Source: Nemophila menziesii (Eukaryota > Streptophyta > Magnoliopsida > Boraginales > Hydrophyllaceae). From it: a stretch of DNA of 64,000 nt. Of this stretch, positions 1-11,942 are shown one piece after another. Location: assembly GCA_029959085.1 (NCBI GenBank), contig JARWIR010000003.1, positions 33,972,005 through 34,036,004 of the forward strand, written 5' to 3'. The translations under genes were made by a program, and so were the position numbers. A model generated the notes under the pieces. That model saw only the letters and a program-made list of their open reading frames with translations. It searched no databases and was not told the origin of the DNA. Each line of letters begins with the position of its first letter. The stretch's first letter is position 1.

Positions 1-56
1 CATTACCATCCACTCCATCGAACAAAATTACTTCCATTAAGGACAAGGCTAACTCG

Positions 57-2264
57 GTGAAACGTTTATCGTCGAAACGACTCAAAGTTTTCGGCGAAGC
101 TCCCCCTCAATCGACCAAGGAAACTGGGACTATGGACACAATTGTGCAGCGAAAGTTTAAAAGATCGTTGGACTATCCGGATAGAGATGAACTCTCACCT
201 GTGGTGGCCGTCGAACATGATCAGAAGGAGGTGATGTTATTAGAATCATCGCAAGCTGTGGCAAACGTAGGTGGCTCGAGCGCGGAAGACGGGAGATCAT
301 TGGATACGGAAGCAAATATGGTCGTAAACCCGGTGTTTATTTCAGACTCTGATCATGACAGGGATTTAGTAGCTGCTGCAAATTCGTGCCCCCCCTCTCC
401 ATTGGCGCCAGGTAAGTCTCTTCCCACTCCAAATTTGTTATCTGCATATCAGAATGTGGCTACAGGTGAGGTGGAACAAGAACAGGAGATAGCTTCCAAT
501 TCGCCTATTAACCATAGAGCTCCTATCGCGGAAGAGGTAAGTAGAGGTAAAGCTCTCTCTTTCCTAGACACTGTTAGAAATGCTACAGGTACCGTGAGAG
601 AACAAGATGGTTTGGGTAAGGGGACTACTCCTCGGGATGCTGATACGGAGTTTGCAAAAATGAGGGCTCATGGGAACTTCATAATGGAGGATGATGTGCC
701 ACTAGACGATGACACATATCCCCAATTGATCAGAACGGCACAACAAAAGAACGAGGGATGCAAGGTATGGCAAAATTCTATTATTTTACGCTTACTTGGA
801 CACAATGTGGGTTTCAGGTACTTATTCAACAAGCTTAACCAAATATGGTCTCCTAAAGCACATATGGATCTTGTCGAAATTGGTTTTGGATTTTTTATGA
901 CTCAGTTTAGCAGCTCGGAAGACTACGAGAAAGTACTGAATGGGGGCCCATGGATGATTCTCGATCGATACCTAATTGTGCGGCCTTGGGATCCGGATTT
1001 TATGCCACAAGATGCCCCGATTTTAAAGACTACGGTTTGGGTAAGACTTCCTTGGCTTCCGTTAATGAATTATACAGAGGACATTTTAAACTCTATAGGG
1101 AACCTAATTGGAAAGATGGTAAGAATTGACCCGTTCACAAGATCAAGAGCCAGGGGAAATTTTGCAAGAATAGCCGTGGAAGTCGAATTAGATAAACCAC
1201 TTGTTCCGATAATCAGAATACAAAATCATTTGCAAAAGGTGGAATATGAGGGACTTCACCGTATATGTTTTAACTGCGGAAAATTTGGACATGTTAAAGA
1301 TGAATGTGGGGTACAAGGGGAAAAAAGTGCACCCCCTGAGGGCGTACTGAATAGCGGGGTACAGGCGAAAGAAAGTAGTATTGGGGCAAGTAAGGGAACA
1401 CCTATTTATGGGGACTGGATGATGGTGGACCGTTCTAGAGGAAGACCACGTACTATGGGTATTGGAAACAACCAGAGAACTAATCAAAAAGGCAATAGTA
1501 ATGTCAATAAAAGGGTGGGCTCAACACCAAGTAAGAAGAAAAATGGGGTAGTTATTGATCGTGCCAATGTATCGAGGTATGAAGTTTTGGCTTCGTTAGA
1601 AGAAGGTGAGCCTAGTGGGAGTAGAGATAATGAAGTCGCGGAGGAAGTGGTTGTTGGAAAGGTAACTGAAACGCCAATTCAGCAAGTGGGAGAGACCTTG
1701 AAACATGGGGTGGTAGATATAACATCGGATGGTTTGGGAGGAGGTTTCTTTAATGAAGGTAATCAAAAAGTTGTAAATGGGGAGTTACTTGAGCATTCGA
1801 AGAGCCGTAAAGGGAATAAGATTTCGAAAAATAAGGGTGGGGCGAGCTTAGGCTTGGGACAAGAAGGTTCAATAGTAGAACAACGGGGGCTAGCTGAGGG
1901 TCAGATGGGCGCTACTGGTTCGGTCAAGAATGGAGCAACTAATGGTCAAATAAGTAATATTGCGCAGGTAGGTGGATCAGCTCAGGAAAAAGGCTGCAGG
2001 GACCTCTCTGCAATTTCGGAAATTCCCCTTGAAACTGCTACAGCTGTGGACCGAGTCCCTGGAACCACTTCTGATGGCCTGCTGCGGTCCTGTACAGTAA
2101 ATGGTAAGGAGCGGAACTGTGAGAACGAGGCTGCTGACGTGGACCTGGGGGAACCTCCTGATCATCAGCATCGGCCTGGTCCTGCTCCAGGAGAAGCACG
2201 AGATGACAGCTCGGCCATGGACACCTCTGATGGGGCGCAAATCGTGGGATTCCATGATTTCTAG
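57..2264 (+). CDS. LINE ORF1: DUF4283 and zinc-knuckle RNA-binding protein
   Basis: A 735-codon open frame. Residues about 215-360 fit the DUF4283 RNA-binding fold of plant LINE ORF1 proteins (for example the stretches QNSIILRLLGHNVGFRYLF and VRPWDPDF). A CX2CX4HX4C zinc knuckle lies at about residues 403-416 (CFNCGKFGHVKDEC). The N-terminal 200 residues and the C-terminal half are low-complexity and unlike any enzyme. By family, the protein coats LINE RNA in the ribonucleoprotein that carries out target-primed reverse transcription. The first in-frame ATG is used. The frame stops 91 nt before the likely ORF2 start and lies in a different frame, so ORF2 would need reinitiation or another non-standard mechanism. 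The last 250 nt are visibly richer in GC than the rest. Confidence 0.9.
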   Translation: MKRLSSKRLKVFGEAPPQSTKETGTMDTIVQRKFKRSLDYPDRDELSPVVAVEHDQKEVMLLESSQAVANVGGSSAEDGRSLDTEANMVVNPVFISDSDHDRDLVAAANSCPPSPLAPGKSLPTPNLLSAYQNVATGEVEQEQEIASNSPINHRAPIAEEVSRGKALSFLDTVRNATGTVREQDGLGKGTTPRDADTEFAKMRAHGNFIMEDDVPLDDDTYPQLIRTAQQKNEGCKVWQNSIILRLLGHNVGFRYLFNKLNQIWSPKAHMDLVEIGFGFFMTQFSSSEDYEKVLNGGPWMILDRYLIVRPWDPDFMPQDAPILKTTVWVRLPWLPLMNYTEDILNSIGNLIGKMVRIDPFTRSRARGNFARIAVEVELDKPLVPIIRIQNHLQKVEYEGLHRICFNCGKFGHVKDECGVQGEKSAPPEGVLNSGVQAKESSIGASKGTPIYGDWMMVDRSRGRPRTMGIGNNQRTNQKGNSNVNKRVGSTPSKKKNGVVIDRANVSRYEVLASLEEGEPSGSRDNEVAEEVVVGKVTETPIQQVGETLKHGVVDITSDGLGGGFFNEGNQKVVNGELLEHSKSRKGNKISKNKGGASLGLGQEGSIVEQRGLAEGQMGATGSVKNGATNGQISNIAQVGGSAQEKGCRDLSAISEIPLETATAVDRVPGTTSDGLLRSCTVNGKERNCENEAADVDLGEPPDHQHRPGPAPGEARDDSSAMDTSDGAQIVGFHDF

Positions 2265-2355
2265 GGAAGTTTTTAATTGCTTTTCCCTTTTTGTTATTCT
2301 CTCTTTTGCTTATTTTTGTGTTTTTGCATTTTTGGTCCCTGTTAAATTTGTATTT

Positions 2356-5300
2356 ATGAATAATAATAGAGATTACTCTAATAGGGGAAGTTGGTCCGAG
2401 ATCAACCATCCGGTTAATGTTTTATTTTGGAATTGTAGGGGAGCGAATAGTGATGGTTTTAGACGCGCGTTTAAGGATTTGGCGGATAGGCATAAGCCAA
2501 TGATTGCGATCATAGTAGAGACTAAGGCTTCGGGAGTGGAGGCGACTAATATAATCAAATCCATTCGAATGGATAAATCCATTAGAGTCGACGCGGTTGG
2601 GTTTAGTGGAGGCATTTGGGTCCTTTGGAATCAAATGGGGGTTTCAATCCAACTATTATCGGCTTCTAAACAGGTTATTAATTTAAGAGTTTCCAAGAAT
2701 TCATGTGCTTCTTGGTTATTATCCGCAGTTTACGCGAGCCCGAAGAGTTGGATTAGAGAGGCTCTTTGGGATTCATTAGAGGTGGCGGCTTCTCAGATTA
2801 CGGAACCGTGGCTAGTGGTGGGGGATTTTAATCAGATTGGGTTACCGGATGATCAGGTGGGTGGTGTGGTAGGTGTGACTCGTACGATGGTTAAGTTTGA
2901 AAGGTGGAGAGATCAATGTGGCTTAGAAGATATGGGTTTTGTAGGCCCTAGGTTCACGTGGAGTGATTCATGGCATTCGGGGGTTAGGATTCTCAAGCGT
3001 TTGGATAGAGCATACGGTAATAGGTTGTGGTTCGAATTATTCAGTGATTCTAAGGTCTCACATCTCCCTAGGGTACACTCGGATCACGCCCCTATTCTAG
3101 TTACACTTAATTCGCGTTCGATAAAAACTCCTTGTGCTAGAAGATTTAGATTTGAGGCTGCCTGGTGCTACCATGAAGGTTTTAGGGATCTTGTTGAGAA
3201 GAATTGGAAGGTAGATGGTAGAAGTCTTCAGGAAAATATAGATATTTTGCGACATGAATTAGAGGTTTGGAAGATGGATTTTTTTGGAGATATTTTTCGG
3301 AAGAAAAGAAGATTAATAGCGAGGATTGGAGGTATTCAGAAAGCGGTTCAGGTTTTCCATAACTCTTCGTTACTTAGATTGGAGGCGAGATTAGTTGGGG
3401 AGTTTGAGAGCTTATTAGAACAAGAGGAGATTTTCTGGTTTCAAAGAGCACATACTGAATGGGTTAATTCTGGAGAGCGGAACACTAGATTCTACCATTG
3501 TGCAGCTCAGGTCAAAAAGAAGAAAGGAGATGAACTGCGACTTCGTAACGAGAATCAAGAATGGATATCGGATAAAGAGGTCGAGAAACGTTGGGTAAGG
3601 AGATTCTTTGAGGAACTTTTCGCGCCAGAAGAAGATGCGCCTGTATTGGGGGGGCTTCCCAACCCAAGGAGGTTTGATATTGGAGAGATAGAGATGTTGG
3701 ATAGAGATGTAGTAGATGAAGAAGTTCGGGTAGCAATCTTTCAAATGTCGCCACATAAAGCACCTGGCCCAGATGGTTTTTCAGCGGGTTTTTTTCAGAA
3801 ATGTTGGGATATAGTGGGACCTTCAGTTTGTGATATGATTCGTACGGCTTTAATGGTTGGTAGGTTTCCTAAGGAGGTTCTAGGTACACTCATACACCTC
3901 ATTCCAAAGGTAGTAAATCCGGATTCCATATCGCAATTTCGACCCATTAGCTTGATTAATGTATGCTATAAGATATGTATGAAAGTATTGGTTAATAGGA
4001 TGAGGCCACTCCTAGCGAGGAATATTGGGCCCTATCAGAGTAGTTTTCTTCCGAATAGATCCACGATTGATAATGTTGTTCTTGTAAGCGAAGTTGATTT
4101 CGTGATGAGGCATGCGAAAGGGAAGAAAGGGTTTATGGCAATTAAAGTTGATTTAGCAAAAGCATATGATAGGATTAGTTGGGATTTTATTAGAGAGTCT
4201 TTGGATCTTCTTGGGGTACCTTCTAAGTGGGTATCAATTGTTATTTCGGGAATGGAAGACAATGAGCTTAGTGTTCTTTGGAGAGGGTTGTTGCTAGACC
4301 CAATCAAACCCAAAAGAGGGATTCGTCAAGGAGATCCTATTTCTCCTTACCTCTTTGTGATTTGTATGGAGCGCTTATCCCTATTGATTCAGGAGCTTGT
4401 GCGAGAAGGATTATGGAAGCCGCTTTTTCTAAGTCCAGGGGGGTCCCCTATCTCTCATATCTTTTTTGCGGATGATTTAATTCTTTTTACAGAAGCTACT
4501 GTTGATAGTTTTGTGTTGTTACAGGATTCACTTGATACGTTTTGTCGGAATGCGGGCCAAACAATTAGCAAAGACAAGTCAATCATCTATTTTTCGAAAA
4601 ATGTAGAGGAAAGTGTAGCTTCGGATATTGCCTTGCTAAGTGGTTATAAGCGAAGTAATGGGATTGGTAAGTACTTAGGTGTCAATATACTATCGGGAAG
4701 GCGTCCCAAGGGTTTCTTTGGTGAGTTGATTAATGAGCTTCGTGGCAAATTGGCGAAGTGGAAAGGAAACACCTTATCTCTAGCGGGAAGGATTACGTTG
4801 GCTCATTCTGTTCTTAGTGCAACTCCTATGTACATCATGCAAGTTGAGAAATTACCAAGCTATATATGTGAGGAAATTGATAAAATCAGAAGGGAATTTA
4901 TTTGGGGAACTTCGGAAAGCCAAAGAAACATCAATTGGGTTGCTTGGAGTGAGGTATGTAAACCCAAAAAAGTTGGTGGTTTGGGTTTGAAATTAGCTGA
5001 GGACATGAATAATGCACTCCTAGGCAAGCTTGGTTGGAAATTAATACATGACACGTCTACATTGTGGCCTAGAGTTATGAAGGAAAAATATTTCAAAGGA
5101 CCACCTATGCAATATTTAACAAAGCAAACGGATTCAAGGATGTGTCGCTCAATAGTAAATGGATTAGAGGTGATCAGAAGGGGATCTAAGTGGGTGGTGC
5201 ATAAGGGGGATATGGTCTCGTTTTGGTGTGATATATGGGTTGGGGAATCTCCGCTTATTGACCACACTATTGGGGTTTTTGAAGCTAGCGACTTGAGCAA

Positions 5301-5505
5301 AAGAGTTAAGGAATATATTCGAGAGAATGGACTATGGGATTGGGAGGCCTTTCAAACACTCCTCCCACCTTCTAAACTATTGGAGATAACGGAAGTTCAT
5401 CTAGATAAAGACCCGAATTGTAGAGACATTGTGTCTTGGATGTATGAAGCGAATGGGGAATTTTCCGTACGTCCGTTGAACGAGAGAATGGGCATTCGGA
5501 TGTAA
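2356..5505 (+). pseudogene. LINE ORF2, first part: endonuclease and reverse transcriptase
   Basis: I start ORF2 at the ATG at 2356, because the upstream codons of this open frame (from 2101) overlap ORF1 and look like non-coding hydrophobic sequence. Domains in order: an APE-type endonuclease (LFWNCRG, WLVVGDFNQI, HSDHAP, about 2410-3110); a linker; and reverse transcriptase (HKAPGPDGFSAGFFQ, FRPISLIN, KAYDRISW, RGIRQGDPISPYLF and the catalytic FADD at 4465-4476). The endonuclease nicks target DNA and the RT primes from the nick. The frame breaks near 5468-5475 where the zf-RVT region begins; after that the coding sense continues in another frame and this one stops at 5505. A single 1-nt loss explains it. 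Apart from that break the domain motifs are intact. Confidence 0.93.
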
Positions 5506-5507
5506 TC

Positions 5508-6926
5508 ATGGAATATTTATGGAGCAAGATATGGAGTCTTAAGACAACGCAAAGAACCCGGGTGTTTTTGTGGAGGGCGGTTCGTGATAGACTAGCTACG
5601 CGAGGAAATCTTGTGAGGCGGGGGCTTGATGTTCCGGATTCTTGCCCGTTATGTGGGACGGAGACAGAGAACGCGATTCATCTATTTCGAAAGTGTATAA
5701 GAGCCAGAAGGATTTGGACCCTGGTGAGAGGTGAAATCCTTCGAAATGGCATGGAGGATGGTGATTTGGAGGACCACATGATGGATGTAAGTGGTTCACA
5801 ACCTGTAATGTTTGATTTGGTGGGGTCACTGAGGGGCGGGGGGCTGGAAACTAATTATGATTATTTGCATCTCAGGTCCCTGGATTCCAGGAGTGTGGCG
5901 AGCAGGTCCCTGAGTACTCCAGGCTTGGCGAACTGCTCCTCCTCGTTCCTGACCGCGAACACCAGCTCCGGCAGCCTACTGTCCAGGTCTAGCGCCAGCA
6001 ATGGAGGACGAACGGAAAGGGCTGCTTGTTCCAGCAGCTTTGTGGACGACAGCAGAGGGCAGCATCTGCTGAATGAGGTTCAGATGAGCATACCTGATAC
6101 GATAAACCAGCAGGACAGAGATTTGGTGGGGAGGCTGGATGATCGGGAATGGTGGACGAGAAATATATCCAGCACTAAGTTTTTTGGAGGAGTAAGGTGG
6201 TGTGTATTCTTCGGTGCATTACTGGATGTTATTTGGAAACAACGAAACGAGGTGGTGTTTAATGGAACGGCTCCTATTAGTGAGATGGCGATGATTAGAA
6301 AAGCGAAACAAGTGGCGATTGGCATATCTAGATCATGGGGACAGGTGCAAGGGTCGATGGGACCTAGAAAGGCGTCGGTAACATTGATTGGTTGGTCAAA
6401 GCCTACTAGGGGTGTAAAGCTTAATACGGACGGGAGTGTAAACACTTGGAAACAAATTGGAGGAGGAGGGGGTGTTATACGCAATAGTAATGGAGATTGG
6501 CTTGGTGGTTTTAGTATGAGGATTGGTTTGCTATCGCCGGTTATTATGGAAATAGTGGCTTTATGGGAGGGGTTGAAGTTGGTGGAGAGATTGGGGTTCA
6601 AGGAGGTGATTGTGGAGGTGGACTCACGAGAAGCAATTGATTTGATTCGAACCACAGTTAATGGAAGGGGGCCAGGGGCCTGGTGGATAGGACAAATTCG
6701 TGTGTTTTTGGATAGGAATAAAGGAGTTCATTTACGCGGCATCTACCGAGAAGCTAATCGTTGCGCGGATTGGCTAGCTAAACAAGGATGGAGGAATAGG
6801 GCGGAGTATTTACTACTTGAAGACCCTCCCGATGGTATATGGAGCCTTTATACTAAGGACAAGATGGGATTTAAATCGCCTAGGGCGATATATAGTCTTG
6901 ATTTGATCAATAATGGTTTAGATTAG
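5508..6926 (+). pseudogene. LINE ORF2, second part: zf-RVT and RNase H domains
   Basis: Continuation of ORF2 after the frameshift; the frame is open upstream to about 5469, so the ATG at 5508 is probably not a real start. A zf-RVT domain comes first (RVFLWRAVRDRL, then CPLCGTETENAIHLFRKC). A Ser- and Gly-rich stretch follows (about 5800-6090), whose DNA is clearly richer in GC. Then comes a conserved linker (VIWKQRNEVVFNG) and a type I RNase H domain with the expected acidic residues: D in LNTDGS, E in MEIVALWEGL, D in EVDSREAI and D in EANRCADWLA. It ends at a stop 45 nt before the A-run. In the element this domain would remove template RNA. Confidence 0.9.
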
Positions 6927-7164
6927 TATGGTTTGAATAACACGATCCTTTAGGATCTCTGATGTAATCAAAAAAAAAAAACATCATTTTATATAAAAAG
7001 TTAATAAAATTAATCTGTTATGGATCACCTAGACTTTATTCTCTAATTGCTAAGATAAAGATAAAGCTTAACTGATTTCCTGAAAAATAATTCAAGGGAA
7101 ATCTATTTTATTAGCGATCTAAATAGACAATTAAATATATAATTGTGTAACACACTCCTAAAGC

Positions 7165-7450
7165 GAAGAGTTCTAGGGATGACATGTATCGTCGCTAAAA
7201 TAGTGTAAGTCGTCGCTAATGAGTGAATTTTGCCTTTGACGACGATTAGTCGTCATTATTAGTTGGTCGTTAAAGACCAGTTCTAGTAACAATGTGTCAA
7301 ACGAGTGGTCTCTATTTGGTAGCGACAACCACAAGGTATTGGCGACAGACCACGATTTGTTCGTCGTTAAAGGTCTTTTTCCATTTATTTAATGTAAATA
7401 ACGACCAATTACTTGTCTTAAGCGACGACTTTGTCGTCGCTAAGGTCTTT
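7165..7450. repeat. CACTA A subterminal array (GTCGTCGC / GACGAC)
   Basis: Many direct and inverted copies of short units such as GTCGTCGCTAA, GACGAC, GGTCGTTAAAGACC and TAGCGACAACC are packed into about 280 bp. Such arrays bind the TNPA-type protein in En/Spm and mark the ends of CACTA elements. Confidence 0.75.
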
Positions 7451-8499
7451 TAAATCAAAATGAATAGATAAATTATTATTTGATTAGAAAAAAATTAATT
7501 TAGCGGTTAAAATCACAACAAATATTATATTGTCACCGCTAGTAATCATAACACAACAAATAATGATAATTTTATTAAAATTCGTGGAGAAATAAATAGT
7601 CAACGCTAAAGTCAAAGTTAAAGTCAAACGAGAATTAGTAGAATATAAAGTAGTACAAACAAAAATCACAACTAAAACATAATCATCATCAGAGTTCTTT
7701 TATTTGTCGCGCTCTGAAGAAGGAGTATCTTGTGAAGGTCGTCATGACTAGGAAGGATCGTATCACTGTTAGATCTTACGTGCACTGTGCTCATTAAACC
7801 ACGTCATAAATTGTCTGATATCCTTAAAACTATAACTCTCATGTGTGGCAGTTGTAGAATTGGTGGAGTAGTCGGTGCTATGGGGATATGGAAGGAGGCC
7901 CGACCAATCAAGTACGCGTTCACGCGGTCGAGCATGCCCGAAAATTTTGGATCATCTCAGGTGGGAGGTCGGTAAAAGGGTCTTTTATCTTTACCTTGAA
8001 TACCGGGCCAACACCACACATCAAACTACTAGATCCCTTACCCATCACTATTTCATCCACATGAATCACCGAGTCAACCTGCTCCTGCCACAACAATCTG
8101 GTTGACATTGGCGTGGAAGATAGAAATGCAGATGCGCAACTTGTATGGATCAAGGGACTAGATCCTCTCTCAATTCGTTATATTACACAAAATAGATACA
8201 TATTCCCTAACCTAGTAAAATAATGTTATCACAAATTGATATAGTGCAGTAGAAACTTACATCAGACTCACAAGAGTGCTAAGCACTCCACGATTCATCT
8301 TTAGTATCATATCTGACTCCCAAAGAAACACGATGGATAAAATAGCTGGAGACTCCAAAACTGATCCCTCTTCAACTTATTCCAAAGCAACCTCTGCTAC
8401 TTTATCTTCCTCCTATTTCATACATCAGTTAATCAAACACATCCCGCTTAAAACATTAACAAATCAACGTATACCTCTAGTAGCATTTATTGGCTCTGG

Positions 8500-8786
8500 G
8501 ATTAAGTGACCCACTCGTGTCCACCCGGGACTCCTTGCTTTGTCATATCCATTGCGTTTGCCTTAGTTTGGTTCTATATTTTTTGCAATATAGTTAGATA
8601 TTCACATGAAATGATATGATATGATATGAATTTAATGCTTACATTAGACTTTTTGTAACCCCAAAGCTTGCAACATTCTTCCCACCCCACATCGATCATA
8701 TTATCTGGCTTTAGAACCTTTCTACAAAAGTTCTTCTTGATATCTCGCTTGTTGTCCTTATAGTGGGAAGAGAAAATGGACGTCAA
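8500..8786 (-). pseudogene. TNPA-like transposase fragment of CACTA A
   Basis: The minus strand from 8786 encodes a stretch with KRDIKKNFCRKVLKPDN followed by WEECCKLWGYKKSNVS. This matches, piece by piece, the TNPA-like exon of CACTA element C at 20278-20481 (KRDYYKKGIKPD, WDLCCRYWGSKQAA). A second piece at about 8500-8570 (KANAMDMTKQGVPGGHEW) sits where that family has its NR..HTTGS-type motif. The pieces are separated by stops, consistent with introns or decay. By family the protein binds subterminal repeats. Confidence 0.55.
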
Positions 8787-8799
8787 GTTATATCGTATC

Positions 8800-11310
8800 T
8801 CCGCAAAATCATCCCTAGCTCGCTATTCATTTGATAAAATTAATCTTGCATCCATATTCCAACAAGTTTATTTGTCACACCCTTCTACCATCCCTAAAAC
8901 AATTAAATATCATGTGAAAATGGTTGATTACCTAACACCGTCTATACACCAGGTTCACTAAATTCTCTAACACATGGCTCTATGCCTTATAATATAGAGG
9001 CACAACCTATATAAAAAATCCTATGACCCGACTCGCATACTTTCCATATCTGATACAAGATCTCATGTCATGTCTAGCACACACAAATTAATTGTGATGA
9101 TACCATTGTGCTTCACCTTGTCCTTCTCAATCGATTGGAGGGTAGCACATGCTCTCTTCTTCCTAATAACCTTACTAGAAAAACAAAACAAATTCAATTA
9201 CGCTAATATACTACTTTATTTAAATCTAGTCGTCATTATTTACAAATACATATCGCGAGATCACACCTGATCCAATTTGTATATTTACTTTAAGAAATCC
9301 TAAATTTATTTATTGTTTTATTTTTATTAATAGTTTAATATATAAACCAAAGTTATTGTTTGTCTTTACATCTACTCATCTTTTATATAAATATTTGATA
9401 CTCGAAAACTTAACCTTCATAATTAACCATTAATCCATGTGGAAACGATCTTACTTACTTTCTTTAAATATCTGGAACCATATGTTCACTTTCAAACAAT
9501 GCGGCTTTGTACATTTTTCATCGTACCAATACTCGTTATCAACTGCCAACCATGATAGTGCATCCTTTGAACGCATCCATGAATGTCAGGAATTTGTGGT
9601 TGACAATTGCATGTACCTACCGAACATTTTTTGGTAACAAAATATAGTCTTCTGAATTTTTTTTCATGTTTGTAAAATTGATACACATATGTGATTTATC
9701 ATTGAGATTAAAGGTGTAACCTCTACCTTGATGGTCCCTTATGTGCATACCCTTGGGAATGTAGGATAGGCAAAATGCAGTGTGTGCCTCAATCAACTAG
9801 GGTCCAAGATATACCATCGGGATTAGAAACCAAAGCGATATATTTTACCTCAAATATGTGTTTGTCTTGGAGTAGTCACTCCTCTTTCTCCTTAATGATC
9901 TAGTTCTTCTAATCTGGTAACATTATGCATTTCTATTGGGCATATCGAGCGTTCAGACTGATATCAAGTTTGTGTATTCCTATAACTAGATCAATGTCGA
10001 CCATATACTCAGTCCTACATGCAAATATATCTAAGTGTTTAATCCAATAGAACCTTATGGCCAGGTCCCCTGGTAAGGACTCCCAATTGTTTTTTATCTG
10101 GTTCAAGTTTCACCCATGGCATGTCTACAAAGATATAAATCTCAAATATTACTACCTCAGCCGATAATTGTTATATATTAATATCTACCACACCGTCTAG
10201 TGTGTCATAGGGAATAACTTTTCCTTAAGGGCCCAAAATCTAAGGATTCCCTTGTACTTTGTATAGGCATGGAAATATCTTTTTGAAGGAGTGTTTCTTG
10301 CTTTATTACCAAGATATAACTTGTGACTTAGAGTTTTGACTTAGGAAGTTGCACTAGACTTCAACAGAAAGGGGTTGTTCTAAGATTTTTACTGTAGAAC
10401 CCCACTAAGCATGTTGATGCGAACGTAAAACTTATTGAGCAACATATTAGAAGAGTCGTCCCAGGGTTGGATCAGGATGTTGGAAGAAAATATCAATTGT
10501 TTCTCCTCTTCCTCCAATGACATATGTAATTCTCTAGTGATCAATATGCCTTTCTTTATAGTGTAACTGGTAGGTATAGCCTCCATTACACTGCAATATA
10601 TGACCCCATTAATTGTAACTAGATGACGTGCTTGTTTGGATAACATTAATTCAATTAGGAGATTGTTATGTTCTCATATATGTCGCCAAAATTATTTTGA
10701 ATAAAACACACTTTTAATTCGTTAAAGAAAAACCTTTGTATTTTCACTTGGAAGACTCCTTGCGCCTAATTATGCTTAGCCTATCAAACGCAATAGAGCA
10801 TTGCCACACTCGGGAGAGAGACTACTTAAGGTATCCATCGCTTAAGTCAATAGAGCATTATGTAATGAACTCCACAAGAATGTCATGAAGGAGAAAGCTA
10901 AAAGAGTAAGTTTAAGAGGGCATTGCATTATGAATAAGTTGATATTAGTTATTTTGTTGTAGTTTACGTGGTAGTTTCTATATAGTGCACTGTGAGTACT
11001 AGACTTATATGATGTATGTTTTTAATAATCAATACATGTAGTTAATGATCATTTAGATAAAATAAACTAACTTGGGCGATCTCTTGCACCTTTGTTTTGT
11101 GCCTTAGGGATGATAAGGTAGTGTCCATGACATATAGAGATGCCAATATTGCTATCATTACACATGTGCATGATCCAATGTGCTAAATCAACTAGGATGT
11201 GCCTAAGGCATTGATCGTACAATTGAGAGACAATTGATGCCTATCACAGTTACAAGGTTTATCATGTATGCAAAGTTAATATGAGAAATTCAAATGATCA
11301 CCGATGCATT
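8800..11310. other. CACTA-flanking sequence with no identifiable gene
   Basis: AT-rich DNA with only short open frames on either strand (longest 85 codons at 10389-10646, minus). A minus-strand stretch at about 9900-10090 reads openly for some 50 codons but I recognise no family. It is probably decayed CACTA interior. Confidence 0.4.
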
Positions 11311-11322
11311 AGAGACTGAAAA

Positions 11323-11690
11323 GGTGGTCGCTTGTGGTCTTAAAAGTGGTCGCTAAAGGTGAAAATAACCTGTAATGACTGTTATTTTTATCGATGAAGC
11401 TTGGTAGCTAGTGTCTCGTCGTTAGAGTACCCCTTTGTAGAGAGCCACTAGTGTAGTCGCTAAAAGTGTCACCTCTACCGACATTGTATTCTGCGCTAAA
11501 GTTAAAGACCTTTCGCTACCACTAAGTGGTTGCTAGAACGTATAAACCTTTTTCGGCCACACAGTGGTCGCTAGTACTTCAATACCTTTCATGACCACAT
11601 AGTGGTCACTATTACTTTTTTACCTTCTGTGACAACACAGTGATCGCTAGTATCTAAATACCTTTTGTGGCCACTTGGTGGTAGCTACGG
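11323..11690. repeat. CACTA B left subterminal array
   Basis: About ten copies of units such as GTGGTCGCTA and CCACTAAGTGGTTGCTAG. They occur in both orientations, spaced roughly 25-50 bp. Confidence 0.75.
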
Positions 11691-11942
11691 GTTTGAAAAT
11701 TATATATTCATTTGTAGTTCTTTATTATCAAACCTGCTAAATCCAAATTACACCAAAGGCATATTAAATCTGAATTAATAAACTAATTTGAGTTATTACT
11801 ATATAAAAAAGGAAATCAATCAAATTATACTAGTAGTCTGTTTCGTATATGTCTCTCTTAATGGCAATAAACTCATCGTCACTATCTATATGCATCATCT
11901 AGTGGATATCAAACTCATCTGCGTACTCGTCCCAAGTATCAT

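Larger units (their letters stand above)
1..6981 (+). mobile_element. Plant L1-type LINE, nearly complete (5' end outside window)
   Basis: Non-LTR retrotransposon with the usual plant L1 order: ORF1 (DUF4283 plus zinc knuckle), then ORF2 (endonuclease, reverse transcriptase, zf-RVT, RNase H), a short 3' UTR and an A-run at 6970-6981. The 5' UTR starts before the window, so the 5' target duplication cannot be read. ORF1 is open and ORF2 has a single frameshift near 5470, so the copy looks fairly young but is not autonomous as it stands. The RNase H domain at the end of ORF2 is a feature of many plant L1 lineages. Confidence 0.93.
7153..10650 (-). mobile_element. Decayed CACTA (En/Spm) element A, right end not found
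   Basis: A possible terminus CACTCCTAAAGCG starts at 7153. It is followed by a dense subterminal array and then by minus-strand fragments resembling CACTA proteins, the arrangement seen at the left end of element C. No matching right terminus with the same motif is visible before element B, so the right boundary is a guess. A and B could instead be one 8.8-kb element (7153-15943), with TNP2 first and TNPA downstream on the minus strand, invaded or rearranged at 11320-11690. Confidence 0.5.

Noticed and set aside
10389..10646. Minus-strand 85-codon frame faintly like a transposon-associated plant domain (DUF8039 type)
   Set aside because: Only a loose pattern of hydrophobic and Trp positions agrees, and its order relative to the TNPA-like piece is opposite to what I would expect.
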